Of a stretch of DNA of 22,556 nt, positions 1-6,255 are shown piece after piece. Under the pieces are notes generated by a model. The model did no database searches and had not been told where the DNA came from. It worked only from the letters and a program-made list of their open reading frames with translations. Made by a program: the position numbers and the translations under genes. This DNA is from JBBREP01 sp036501845 (GTDB taxonomy: Bacteria; Actinomycetota; Acidimicrobiia; IMCC26256; PALSA-610): positions 1 to 22,556 of the forward strand of contig DASXZO010000125.1 of NCBI GenBank assembly GCA_036501845.1. The letters run 5' to 3'. The number at the start of each line of letters is the position of its first letter. Position 1 is the first letter of the stretch.

Positions 1-461
1 CCGCGCGCGTTGGTGCGAACCAGCACCACATCGGGCTGCATGGTTGCGTCGTGCAGAGGTCCGTAGATGATCGCTTCGGGCCGGCTCGCGACCGTCGGGA
101 TCATCGGAAAGATCTCAGGCGTCACCCAGCCGGCCTGCACGAGCGCTCCGACGTCGGCGCGTTGTGCCGCCGTCTCCAGGTCGATGAGGCCATGTGTCAG
201 GCTGCCGACACTGCAGTTCCCGTGATCGTCCGGTCGCGTGCTGAACGTGCGCTCGAGGGCGTGCACCCAGAACAGGCATCCGGCGGCAGGCCGGCCAGTT
301 CTGCCGTCGGCGGTCGGCTGCGGCATCGGTACCGACGAATCGGCGAACGGTGCGGTGGCCGAGGGCTCCGCTTCGAACGTGATTGCAATCGGCGCGACAG
401 TGAGGTGCAGCGCCGCCGTGAGGCGATCTGCGGTGTCTTGCCAAACCAACGGTGTGCTCAC
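1..461 (-). CDS. DUF169 family protein (3' end outside window)
   Basis: Translating the minus strand from a GTG whose reverse complement ends at 461 gives about 153 residues reaching the left edge without a stop. The protein reads VSTPLVWQDTADRLTAAL, with a 'VAPIAITF' segment, a glycine-rich 'RTGRPAAGCLFW' segment and 'HGNCSVGSLTHGL'. A Cys-containing CxxG..xHGL block of this type is typical of the DUF169 family (COG2043-like), whose biochemical role is unknown. Family members run to roughly 230-260 residues, so the C-terminal third is missing here. A good Shine-Dalgarno (GGGGGA on the minus strand) lies just upstream of the GTG. A TAGCGT -10 box and a long inverted repeat lie further upstream, suggesting control by a DNA-binding repressor. 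The fold assignment is from motif recognition only. Confidence 0.75.
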   Translation of the reverse strand, partial: MSTPLVWQDTADRLTAALHLTVAPIAITFEAEPSATAPFADSSVPMPQPTADGRTGRPAAGCLFWVHALERTFSTRPDDHGNCSVGSLTHGLIDLETAAQRADVGALVQAGWVTPEIFPMIPTVASRPEAIIYGPLHDATMQPDVVLVRTNAR

Positions 462-483
462 GATTCCCCCTGCTCGGCGTGCC

Positions 484-520
484 ACGCTACCCGAACTTAC
501 ATACGTACACAAATGTAAGT
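484..520 (-). promoter_or_regulatory. Promoter of the DUF169 gene with an inverted-repeat operator
   Basis: The arms ACTTACAT (495-502) and ATGTAAGT (513-520) are perfect reverse complements separated by 10 bp. On the minus strand a TAGCGT -10 box sits at 489-484. A TTGTGT hexamer 17 bp upstream of it, a plausible -35, falls inside the palindrome. Arms of this length and spacing fit a dimeric TetR- or MarR-type repressor. No regulator gene is present in the window, so the binding protein is unknown. The AT-rich operator stands out from the GC-rich surroundings. Confidence 0.6.
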
Positions 521-597
521 GACGCGCGGGAGGCTGCGCGCGCCGAGTGTGTGAAGGATCGAGTCGTGCGATGTTGTGCATCGTCGGAGCGGGACCG

Positions 598-603
598 TAG
601 GTT
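598..603 (+). promoter_or_regulatory. -10 box TAGGTT of the peroxiredoxin gene
   Basis: TAGGTT followed by CG lies 6 nt before the ATG at 610. It matches the actinobacterial TAnnnT -10 pattern. Its position predicts transcription starting at or next to the A of the start codon, that is, a leaderless mRNA. There is no Shine-Dalgarno before the ATG, which agrees. Confidence 0.5.
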
Positions 604-609
604 CGGCGG

Positions 610-1071
610 ATGAACCAAGGCGATCACATCGCGGACTTCGCGCTTCCCGACCAGACCGGCGCGGTGCGCCACCTCAGCGAGTTTCTCGCCAATGGACCGG
701 TCGTGCTCTTCTTCTACCCGGCAGCGATGACCTACGGGTGCACCAAGGAGAGCTGTCACTTCCGCGACCTGAAGGCCGAATTCGAAGCCGTCGGAGCTCA
801 GCGAGTGGGGATCAGTGCCGACCCGGTCGACAAGCAACTCCAATTCGCCGACAAGCACGGCTTCGACTACCCATTGCTGAGCGATGTCGATCGCACGGTC
901 GCCGAGGCCTTCGGCGTCAAGCGGAAGTCGAACCTGCTGCGCGTGAAGCGCTCGACCTTCGTGATCGACACAGACAGCACGCTCATCGCGGAGCTGCACA
1001 GCGAAGTCAGCATGAACTCGCATGCCGACAAAGCGCTCGCGATTCTCCAGGCGCGTCGATCCAACGCCTGA
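610..1071 (+). CDS. bcp: Peroxiredoxin, PrxQ/Bcp type
   Basis: The 153-residue thioredoxin-fold peroxidase would reduce peroxides in the cytoplasm using reducing power from thioredoxin-like partners. The active-site block 'YPAAMTYGCTKESCHFRD' contains the conserved Thr41, the peroxidatic Cys44 and a likely resolving Cys49 five residues later, the PrxQ arrangement. Downstream, 'GISADPVDKQLQFADKHGFDYPLLSD' and 'KRSTFVID' are standard family blocks, and the arginine in the last supports the peroxidatic site. Length is normal for Bcp. The ATG start is supported by the family N-terminus and by a -10 box 6 nt upstream. It stands alone: the DUF169 gene is divergent and the next gene is 157 bp away. 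The family assignment is firm, the subfamily fairly so. Confidence 0.92.
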   Translation: MNQGDHIADFALPDQTGAVRHLSEFLANGPVVLFFYPAAMTYGCTKESCHFRDLKAEFEAVGAQRVGISADPVDKQLQFADKHGFDYPLLSDVDRTVAEAFGVKRKSNLLRVKRSTFVIDTDSTLIAELHSEVSMNSHADKALAILQARRSNA

Positions 1072-1129
1072 GGCGCCAAATCATCCATGCGGACGATGGC
1101 GCGGCGTGCCCGCCGGCTGTACCTTCGTG

Positions 1130-1166
1130 CCTCTCGAGGCTGGGCGACGCGCCCAGTTACGAGCAT
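1130..1166 (+). promoter_or_regulatory. Putative promoter and leader hairpin in the 1072-1228 gap
   Basis: The 157-bp gap after the peroxiredoxin gene contains TACCTTCG at 1130-1137, which resembles the -10 boxes of neighbouring genes. A short hairpin follows, with a 7-bp stem CTGGGCG/CGCCCAG (1150-1156 and 1160-1166) and a 3-nt loop. The likely transcription start near 1142 would place the hairpin in the leader of the propeller gene. No other element is evident in this gap. Confidence 0.35.
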
Positions 1167-1228
1167 TTCGCCTTCCAGGCGCTGACGAGCTCGATCCATC
1201 ACCGAATCTTCGCGATCGGAGTCCGCCG

Positions 1229-2245
1229 ATGCCCGTCAAGTCCCGCCCCGCATTTCTCGCGATTGTCGCCGCGCTTGTCGCTGTGCTCGGCACCGTCGCG
1301 CCGACCACCGCGAGTGCGGCCACGCGCCATGCACAACCGCTCGCAAGTGCTCCATGGGCCATCGCGATCCAGGCCAACGACAACAATGTGTGGACGGTCT
1401 CGACCGCGAGCGGAGTGCAGCAACTGCGCCTTGCGATGCGATCTGGAACGAACCCGAGCGTCGCGATGCTGACCGGCGGCTACGGCGTCGCCTACCAGGG
1501 ATCCGACTCGTCATTGCGTATCTACGACGCTCGCAGCAAGGCATCGACGAACCTGCACCTCGGCATGATGTCGGGCACCAGTCCGTCGTACACGCGTCTC
1601 GTGGGCACCGACAGCTCGGCCGTCGCGATTCAGTCGAACAACGGTGAGCTCTGGACGTGGTCGACCACGAGCGGCGTGCAGAACCTCCACATCGCATTGA
1701 AGGCGGCAACGAGCCCGAGCATTGTCGGCCTCTCGGCTGGTGGTTTCGCGGTTGCGTACCAGGGCAGCGACGGCTCGCTGCACGTGTACTTGTCCATCAC
1801 CAACACCACGTCGACGCTTCACCTGGGCATGCACGCGTCGACGAGCCCCGCGATCACCGCGTTGCCGTCGGGTGGATTCGCGGTGGCGATCGAGTCGGTC
1901 GACAAGGATCTGTGGACGTGGACCAGTGGCGTGGGCGCGCAAGACCTCAGCACCGCGCTGCGCGCGGGCACGAGCCCGAGCATCGCAGTTGCGAAAGCGG
2001 GCTACGAAGTCGCTGCGATCGGTAGTTCCGGATCGCTGCTCCTGGTCACCACGGACGGCGCCACGAACACGCACATCACGCCGAATGCCGGGTCGAGCCC
2101 GAGCATTGCCGCACTCACCAACGGCACGTTCGAGATCGCTTACAACGCTCAGACCGCCGGGCTGCGCACCTACGACGCCACCAATGGCTCGATCGATCGC
2201 CACCTCGGCATGCAGGCCGGCACGTCACCGAGCATCGCCGGCTGA
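1229..2245 (+). CDS. Secreted seven-repeat beta-propeller-like protein
   Basis: The 338-residue protein starts with an N-terminal Sec signal peptide (MPVKSRPAFLAIVAALVAVL, ending near the ASA at 27-29). The mature part is seven consecutive units of about 42-48 residues, each closing with a variant of 'GTSPSI' (GTNPSV, GTSPSY, ATSPSI, STSPAI, GTSPSI, GSSPSI, GTSPSI). Most even units begin like 'GVAYQGSDSSLRIYD'. Odd units read like 'AVAIQSNNGELWTWS'. This suggests a two-repeat ancestor that was amplified. Seven WxW-type beta units fit a seven-bladed propeller related to tectonin/PLL-type lectins, so sugar or surface binding is a reasonable guess, not shown. There is no catalytic motif. The reading frame is open upstream, but the ATG at 1229 gives the clean signal peptide. 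Confidence 0.75.
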   Translation: MPVKSRPAFLAIVAALVAVLGTVAPTTASAATRHAQPLASAPWAIAIQANDNNVWTVSTASGVQQLRLAMRSGTNPSVAMLTGGYGVAYQGSDSSLRIYDARSKASTNLHLGMMSGTSPSYTRLVGTDSSAVAIQSNNGELWTWSTTSGVQNLHIALKAATSPSIVGLSAGGFAVAYQGSDGSLHVYLSITNTTSTLHLGMHASTSPAITALPSGGFAVAIESVDKDLWTWTSGVGAQDLSTALRAGTSPSIAVAKAGYEVAAIGSSGSLLLVTTDGATNTHITPNAGSSPSIAALTNGTFEIAYNAQTAGLRTYDATNGSIDRHLGMQAGTSPSIAG

Positions 2246-2305
2246 CGCCCGCGGGCGGATCCCGGCGACCAGCGACCAGCGCAAACAGGTGTTCGTGCGG
2301 TCCTC

Positions 2306-2311
2306 TAGGGT
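2306..2311 (+). promoter_or_regulatory. -10 box TAGGGT of the cupin gene
   Basis: TAGGGT lies 36 nt before the ATG at 2348. It would give a leader of about 30 nt containing AGAGG ahead of the start codon, so this gene is probably translated from an ordinary ribosome site. Confidence 0.4.
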
Positions 2312-2347
2312 GGCTCCGGTCAGCCGCCGAAACGCAGAGGTACCGGC

Positions 2348-2905
2348 ATGGATCACGCGCTGGAACAGATTCTGGTGCGCAACATCCTCGCGCACGCCGC
2401 CGACTATCCGTGGCGCGTGCAGCACATCGGGGTGCTGGGGCTCTGGCTCGACGACCAGCGCAAGTTCCGCCTGCACGTGTGGGATCCCGAGAGCGCAGTC
2501 GGCGAGCCACCCATCCACGATCATCCCTTCGACTTCACGTCGCTGGTGGTGGCGGGCGAGCTCGTCAACACGCGCTACGTCGAGGACGCGAGCGGTGCCG
2601 AATACGTGCGCGAGCGCTACGCGCCGGGCAACGAGAGCGGTCGCACCGCTGACACCGTGCGATTGGTCGGAGCGCCGGAAACGTTGCGCGCCGGCGCCGT
2701 ATATCGACAGGTCGCCAGTGAGCTGCACGACAGCCGTCAGGTGCCCGGCACCGTCACCGTGCTGCATTTCGAGCAGATGCTCACCGATCTCCCGGAGCTC
2801 ACGTCATGCCGTCCGCCCGGAACGCCGTGGGTCACCGGGAATCCGCGAACGGCCACCACCGACGAGGTGAAACGAATCACCGCGGCAGCACTCGCGCTCT
2901 TCTGA
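2348..2905 (+). CDS. Cupin-like protein
   Basis: The 185-residue cytoplasmic protein has no signal peptide. It contains 'PPIHDHPFDFTSLVVAGELVNTRY' (H57, H59 and a later Glu71), which resembles cupin motif 1 with a metal-binding HxH...E set. A later His127 in 'SELHDSR' could be the motif 2 histidine. The layout resembles cysteine-dioxygenase-like or small sugar-epimerase-like cupins, but I cannot name the substrate. The start is supported by AGAGG upstream of the ATG. The next gene begins 39 nt after the stop on the same strand but has its own -10 box, so the two need not share a transcript. Confidence 0.6.
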   Translation: MDHALEQILVRNILAHAADYPWRVQHIGVLGLWLDDQRKFRLHVWDPESAVGEPPIHDHPFDFTSLVVAGELVNTRYVEDASGAEYVRERYAPGNESGRTADTVRLVGAPETLRAGAVYRQVASELHDSRQVPGTVTVLHFEQMLTDLPELTSCRPPGTPWVTGNPRTATTDEVKRITAAALALF

Positions 2906-2932
2906 CCGCCGTCGAATCGAAGACCTCGACGC

Positions 2933-2938
2933 TACGTT
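2933..2938 (+). promoter_or_regulatory. -10 box TACGTT of the LLM oxidoreductase gene
   Basis: TACGTT followed by CG lies 6 nt before the GTG at 2945, the same geometry as in the peroxiredoxin gene. This predicts a leaderless transcript; no Shine-Dalgarno precedes the GTG. Confidence 0.5.
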
Positions 2939-2944
2939 CGTGGC

Positions 2945-3859
2945 GTGCGCGTTCGCTTTGGGTACCAGCTCGGATCGGCCGACCAGCACGACCCGATCGC
3001 AGCCGCACGTCGCGCCGAAGAGTTGGGCTTCGACGTGGTGTTGGTGTCGGATCACGTCGGCCCCGGCCTGTCGCCACTCGTCACACTGGCCGCGATCGCG
3101 CAAGCGACCGAACGGATCCGGCTCGGCACCTTCGTGCTCAACATCGACATGCGCAACCCGGTGCAACTCGCGTGGGAATCATCGACTCTCGATCGGCTCT
3201 CCGGCGGGCGCTTCGAGCTCGGACTCGGCGCCGGGCACACGCCGCAGGAGTATCCCGCGACCGGGATCGAGCAACAGCCAGCACGCGAACGCAAGCGTCG
3301 ACTGTGTGAAGTGGTCGAAGTGCTGCGACCTCTGCTGGCCGGCGAGCCCGTCACGCTCCACGGCGACGCGGTCACGATCGACAACGCGCAGATCCAAGCG
3401 GCGGCGCAGCCGCACTTGCCGTTGCTCGTCGGTGGCAACGGCTCGATGTTGCTCGAACACGCCGGCCAACATGCCGACGTCGTCGGGTTGCAGGGACTCG
3501 GACGCACTGCGCCGGACGGGCACTCGCATGCGGTGCACTGGAACCGACCATGGCTCGTCGACCAGATCGCGCAGGTTCGCCGCGGCGAGCAGCGCCGCTC
3601 CGACGGTCGTTCGGTGGAGCTGAACGCGCTCGTGCAAGTTGCCACGATCACGGACGACGCCGAGCCGGTGTACGCCTCGTTGTGCGAGCGCATCGACGGC
3701 ATCACCCTTGACGACGCTCGATCGACGCCGTACTTGCTTGTCGGGACCGTCGACGAGATTGCGCAGAAGATCGATGGGTTGGCGGCAGCGCAGGGGATCA
3801 CCTACTTCGTGGTGCGCGCCCTCGACGATTTCGCGCCGGTCATCGCCGCCCTTCGCTGA
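2945..3859 (+). CDS. LLM-class flavin/F420-dependent oxidoreductase
   Basis: The 304-residue protein is of the luciferase-like monooxygenase fold. Recognisable blocks are the N-terminal strand 'RVRFGYQLG', 'AAARRAEELGFDVVLVSDHV', 'TERIRLGTFVLNIDMRNP', 'LSGGRFELGLGAGH' and the C-terminal 'PYLLVGTVDEIAQKI'. The 'DRLSGGRFELGLGAG' block is typical of the actinobacterial F420-using members, in which F420H2 or FMNH2 serves as hydride donor. The best match from memory is the TIGR03621-type subfamily, whose substrate is unknown. The start is a GTG with a -10 box 6 nt upstream. Family confidence is high. The cofactor choice is inferred from the actinobacterial setting. Confidence 0.88.
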   Translation: MRVRFGYQLGSADQHDPIAAARRAEELGFDVVLVSDHVGPGLSPLVTLAAIAQATERIRLGTFVLNIDMRNPVQLAWESSTLDRLSGGRFELGLGAGHTPQEYPATGIEQQPARERKRRLCEVVEVLRPLLAGEPVTLHGDAVTIDNAQIQAAAQPHLPLLVGGNGSMLLEHAGQHADVVGLQGLGRTAPDGHSHAVHWNRPWLVDQIAQVRRGEQRRSDGRSVELNALVQVATITDDAEPVYASLCERIDGITLDDARSTPYLLVGTVDEIAQKIDGLAAAQGITYFVVRALDDFAPVIAALR

Positions 3860-3883
3860 CGGCGCGCCCCGGCTCAGTCGCAG

Positions 3884-3889
3884 TAGCGT
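3884..3889 (+). promoter_or_regulatory. -10 box TAGCGT upstream of the lipoprotein gene
   Basis: TAGCGT lies 54 nt before the ATG at 3944 and matches the TAnnnT boxes of neighbouring genes. It would give a leader of about 45-50 nt. Confidence 0.35.
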
Positions 3890-3943
3890 TGGGCGTCGCC
3901 CGGTGGATCGGCGACCGGCGATGTGGGTGCAGGAGTGAGCGGC

Positions 3944-4696
3944 ATGGGTGGATCGGGTCGGCGTGTCGCAGCGCCACGACTGGCGGCCGCTCTTGCCGCC
4001 GTGCTCGTTGCCGCGGCATGCGGGAGTTCGACCGCGCGCACGTCGGCTGGGGCGAGCAAGGCGGCGCCTGGCTCGACCTTGGCAACGACGACCACAACGC
4101 TGAATACGGCCAACCCGTCGGTGCACCTCGTGAGCGAGCAGGATGTGACGCCGACCGAGCTGCATCGCGCCGACGCGCTGATCGACGCGACCATCAAGGA
4201 TTTGAAGCGGTTCCAAACGCCGGCGGAGGCCTATGCCGCGGGCTATCGATCGATCGGCGACGGCGCGACCGGTGACGAGCACTACGTGAACTGGTCGTAC
4301 ATCAACGACGGTCACATCCTCGATCCGCTGCGGCCCGAGTCGGTTGTGTACGAGGTACGTGACGGTCAGCAGACCGCCGTCGCGGCGATGTATCAGCTTC
4401 CGTTCGGGAGCAGTTTCCTGAACGTGCCCGACGTGGGCGGTGCGCTCACGCAATGGCATGTGCACCAGGACCTGTGCCTCACCAACAACCCGCAACAAAG
4501 AGTGCTGGCCGGGATCACCTCGCTGAAGGGCGCGTGCCCGCCCGGCACGTCGAAGGCCGGCAACACTCCGATGCTGCACGTGTGGACCGTTCCGAACGCC
4601 TGCGGACCTTTCGCCGCGCTCGAGGGCATCGGTGCCGGACAGGTTCCCGCCGGACAAACGCGAAACTGCGACACCGCGAACGCCTCGGTGCCGTAA
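3944..4696 (+). CDS. Uncharacterised secreted lipoprotein
   Basis: The 250-residue protein has a lipoprotein signal: an arginine-rich start, an Ala/Leu/Val core and a lipobox ending 'LVAAAC' at Cys26. A Thr/Ser-rich linker of about 30 residues follows. The globular part contains 'GYRSIGDG', 'DEHYVNWSYINDGHILDP', 'VVYEV', 'MYQLPFGSSF', 'QWHVHQDLCL' and 'TPMLHVWTVPNACGPFAALEG'. Conserved-looking His residues (HVH, H in MLHVW) and paired cysteines suggest a disulphide-stabilised metal-binding or enzymatic domain. I know similar actinobacterial proteins but no assigned function. The ATG at 3944 was preferred because AGGAG lies 8 nt upstream; the GTG codons at 3923 and 3935 are in frame but less likely. 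Confidence 0.7.
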   Translation: MGGSGRRVAAPRLAAALAAVLVAAACGSSTARTSAGASKAAPGSTLATTTTTLNTANPSVHLVSEQDVTPTELHRADALIDATIKDLKRFQTPAEAYAAGYRSIGDGATGDEHYVNWSYINDGHILDPLRPESVVYEVRDGQQTAVAAMYQLPFGSSFLNVPDVGGALTQWHVHQDLCLTNNPQQRVLAGITSLKGACPPGTSKAGNTPMLHVWTVPNACGPFAALEGIGAGQVPAGQTRNCDTANASVP

Positions 4697-4738
4697 GACT
4701 CCAACCGCGCCGATCGAGTGCGCGGTAGAGGAGCTGCG

Positions 4739-4858
4739 GTGTCCGTGAAGGTCGACGGGATCACTTGCACCGCCGACGCGGTGATCGTCGACAATCCAGC
4801 CGGCGGAGGCTCGGGCGCCGATGCGATTGGGCGGTCCGCCCTTGGGGTGTCGACGTGA
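4739..4858 (+). CDS. 39-codon ORF overlapping the start of the kinase-like ORF
   Basis: A GTG at 4739 has an excellent Shine-Dalgarno (GAGGAG, then 5 nt). It encodes 39 residues beginning VSVKVDGITCTADAVIVDNP, then 'AGGGSGADAIGRSALGVST' before a TGA. The TGA overlaps the GTG of the next ORF in a different frame (GTGA). Either this is a real translationally coupled small ORF, or it is the 5' end of a longer gene now split by a frameshift. I do not recognise the peptide; its Gly-rich stretch lacks the Lys of a P-loop. Confidence 0.35.
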   Translation: MSVKVDGITCTADAVIVDNPAGGGSGADAIGRSALGVST

Positions 4859-5286
4859 GCTCCGGTGTCGAGTCGGCGCCGGGCCGCAAGGATCCGCACA
4901 AGCTGCGTGCGTTCATCGCAGCCGCGAAGCGAGCGCGCGCCGACGTGTCGGCTGGCGCGGTGCTCGTGTCGTTCTGGCGGCGCGACGAGGTCTCGGCTAC
5001 TGCAGGGACGTCGACCGAGTGGTTGTGGGAACTGCCGAACGTGGTCGAGCTGTACTGCGCGTGCTCGCCAACCGTCGCGGCGGATCGTTTCCTCGCCCGC
5101 ACGCGGCATCACGGGCACGGCGATGCATTGCGAAGTCGTGACGAACTCATGGCTCAGTTCGAAGCGCTCGCGCCGCTCGGCCCGCTCGGCGTCGGTCGTG
5201 TGGTCGAAGTCGATACCGAGCACGCGGTCGACATCGGTGGAGTCATCGCCGAACTGTTCGACACGTCGCGCGACTCTCCAGGTTGA
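4855..5286 (+). pseudogene. P-loop kinase-like protein lacking the N-terminal Walker A (possibly broken)
   Basis: The 143-residue ORF begins at a GTG within the overlapping TGA of the preceding small ORF. The C-terminal half, 'VVELYCACSPTVAADRFLARTRH', then 'HGHGD' and 'GRVVEVDTEHAVDIGGVIAELF', resembles the LID and final strand of small AAA/nucleotide-kinase-type P-loop proteins. Such proteins are about 180-200 residues and begin with a GxxGxGK[ST] loop. No such loop occurs here or in the overlapping ORF, so ATP binding in the usual way is doubtful. The strong ribosome site lies before the other frame at 4739, which suggests one ancestral gene split by a frameshift near 4855. A sequencing error is the main alternative. 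The family assignment is tentative. Confidence 0.4.
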
Positions 5287-5301
5287 ATTCGCTGGCTGCC
5301 C

Positions 5302-5327
5302 CGCGCATTCTGCAGCCAGAATGCGCG
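5302..5327 (+). terminator. Strong hairpin between the kinase-like and phosphotransferase genes
   Basis: A perfect 11-bp stem (CGCGCATTCTG at 5302-5312, CAGAATGCGCG at 5317-5327) closes a CAGC tetraloop, 15 nt after the upstream stop codon. There is no U-tract, so it may stop transcription only partly or stabilise the 3' end. It covers an in-frame ATG at 5321, which argues against that codon as the start of the next gene. Confidence 0.5.
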
Positions 5328-5338
5328 CCGTGCCACAC

Positions 5339-6217
5339 ATGCGCATGCACGACGACGAGGTCGACACCGACTCGGAGTTGGTGCGCAGCCTGCTCGCATC
5401 GCAGTACCCGCAGTGGGCCGACCTACCGATCGAGCGGGTTCAGTCGGCCGGTACCGACAACGCCATGTACCGGCTCGGCGATGACATGGCCGTGCGACTC
5501 CCTCGTATTCACTGGGCGCTGGGCGCGATCGCCAAGGAACAACATTGGCTTCCACGGCTTGCGCCGCACCTTCCTCTCGCAGTGCCGCTCCCGATCGCGC
5601 ACGGCGCGCCCGATGCGCGGTTCCCGTATCCGTGGACGATCGTGCAATGGCTTCCGGGTGAGCTGGCGACCCTCGACACTGTGCACGATCCGAAGCAGGC
5701 TGCGCTCGATCTTGCTGGGTTCGTGCGCGCCTTGCACACGATCGATTCCAGCGGCGGTCCGCATCACCATCGCGGGTCTCCTGTGCGGCTTGCCGACGAC
5801 AGCGTGCGGGCCGGTGTTGCCGGCCTGCGCGATGAGCTCGATGGTGATGCGGTGCTCGACGCGTGGTCACGAGTGCTCGAAGTGCCTGACTACGACGGTC
5901 CGCCGCTGTGGTTCCACGGCGACCTCTCGTACCTGAATCTGCTCGCTCGCGACGGTGCGCTGTGCGGCGTGATCGATTGGGGCACGTGTGGTGTGGGTGA
6001 CCCGGCCATCGACACGATCGTGGCGTGGAGCCTGCTCCCACGCGACGCCCGCGAGATCTACCGCGACGCGCTCGACATCGACGACGCAACGTGGGAGCGC
6101 GGGCGCGGTTGGGTGCTCACCGGAGTGTTCGGCATTCCTTACTACCGCGACACGAACCCGATCCTCACTGCCGACAAGATCCGCTTCGTCAACGTGGTGC
6201 TCGAGGACACGCGCTGA
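5339..6217 (+). CDS. APH-family phosphotransferase
   Basis: The 292-residue protein is of the aminoglycoside phosphotransferase/choline kinase fold and would use ATP to phosphorylate a small hydroxylated molecule in the cytoplasm. The N-lobe has 'MAVRLPR' (50-56) and 'PWTIVQWLPGE' (hinge, about 98-108). The catalytic loop is 'WFHGDLSYLNLL' with His193, Asp195 and Asn200. The metal-binding block is 'GVIDWGTCGVGDPAIDTIVAW' with Asp213. Actinobacteria carry many such proteins of unknown substrate, and resistance should not be assumed. Several start codons are possible (5321, 5330, 5339, 5345) and none has a Shine-Dalgarno. The 5321 ATG lies in a hairpin, and homologues I recall begin close to 'MHDDEVDTD', so 5339 or 5345 is favoured. 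Confidence 0.85.
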   Translation: MRMHDDEVDTDSELVRSLLASQYPQWADLPIERVQSAGTDNAMYRLGDDMAVRLPRIHWALGAIAKEQHWLPRLAPHLPLAVPLPIAHGAPDARFPYPWTIVQWLPGELATLDTVHDPKQAALDLAGFVRALHTIDSSGGPHHHRGSPVRLADDSVRAGVAGLRDELDGDAVLDAWSRVLEVPDYDGPPLWFHGDLSYLNLLARDGALCGVIDWGTCGVGDPAIDTIVAWSLLPRDAREIYRDALDIDDATWERGRGWVLTGVFGIPYYRDTNPILTADKIRFVNVVLEDTR

Positions 6218-6240
6218 CGCGCTGCCGCGGCAGCGCGTCA
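6215..6240. terminator. Perfect 26-bp palindrome at the end of the phosphotransferase gene
   Basis: The half-site TGACGCGCTGCCG (6215-6227) is followed directly by its exact reverse complement (6228-6240). The palindrome starts with the TGA stop of the phosphotransferase gene and ends 2 bp before the -10-like box of the HIT-like gene. As RNA it would fold into a very GC-rich stem with a small loop, consistent with a terminator lacking a U-tract. As DNA it could be a protein-binding site. Confidence 0.5.
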
Positions 6241-6242
6241 TG

Positions 6243-6249
6243 TAAGGAT
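6243..6249 (+). promoter_or_regulatory. -10-like box TAAGGAT of the HIT-like gene
   Basis: TAAGGAT ends 6 nt before the GTG at 6256, the spacing seen for other leaderless-type genes here. The same bases include AAGGA, which could instead act as a Shine-Dalgarno, so the role is ambiguous. Confidence 0.3.
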
Positions 6250-6255
6250 GCAGGT

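Noticed and set aside
3179..4657. 492-codon minus-strand open frame
   Set aside because: It lies opposite two well-supported plus-strand genes (LLM oxidoreductase and lipoprotein). Its Arg-rich, low-complexity translation is typical of antisense frames in GC-rich DNA.
5339..6217. Antibiotic-resistance gene
   Set aside because: The APH fold is clear, but many actinobacterial members are not resistance enzymes and nothing in the context supports an antibiotic substrate.
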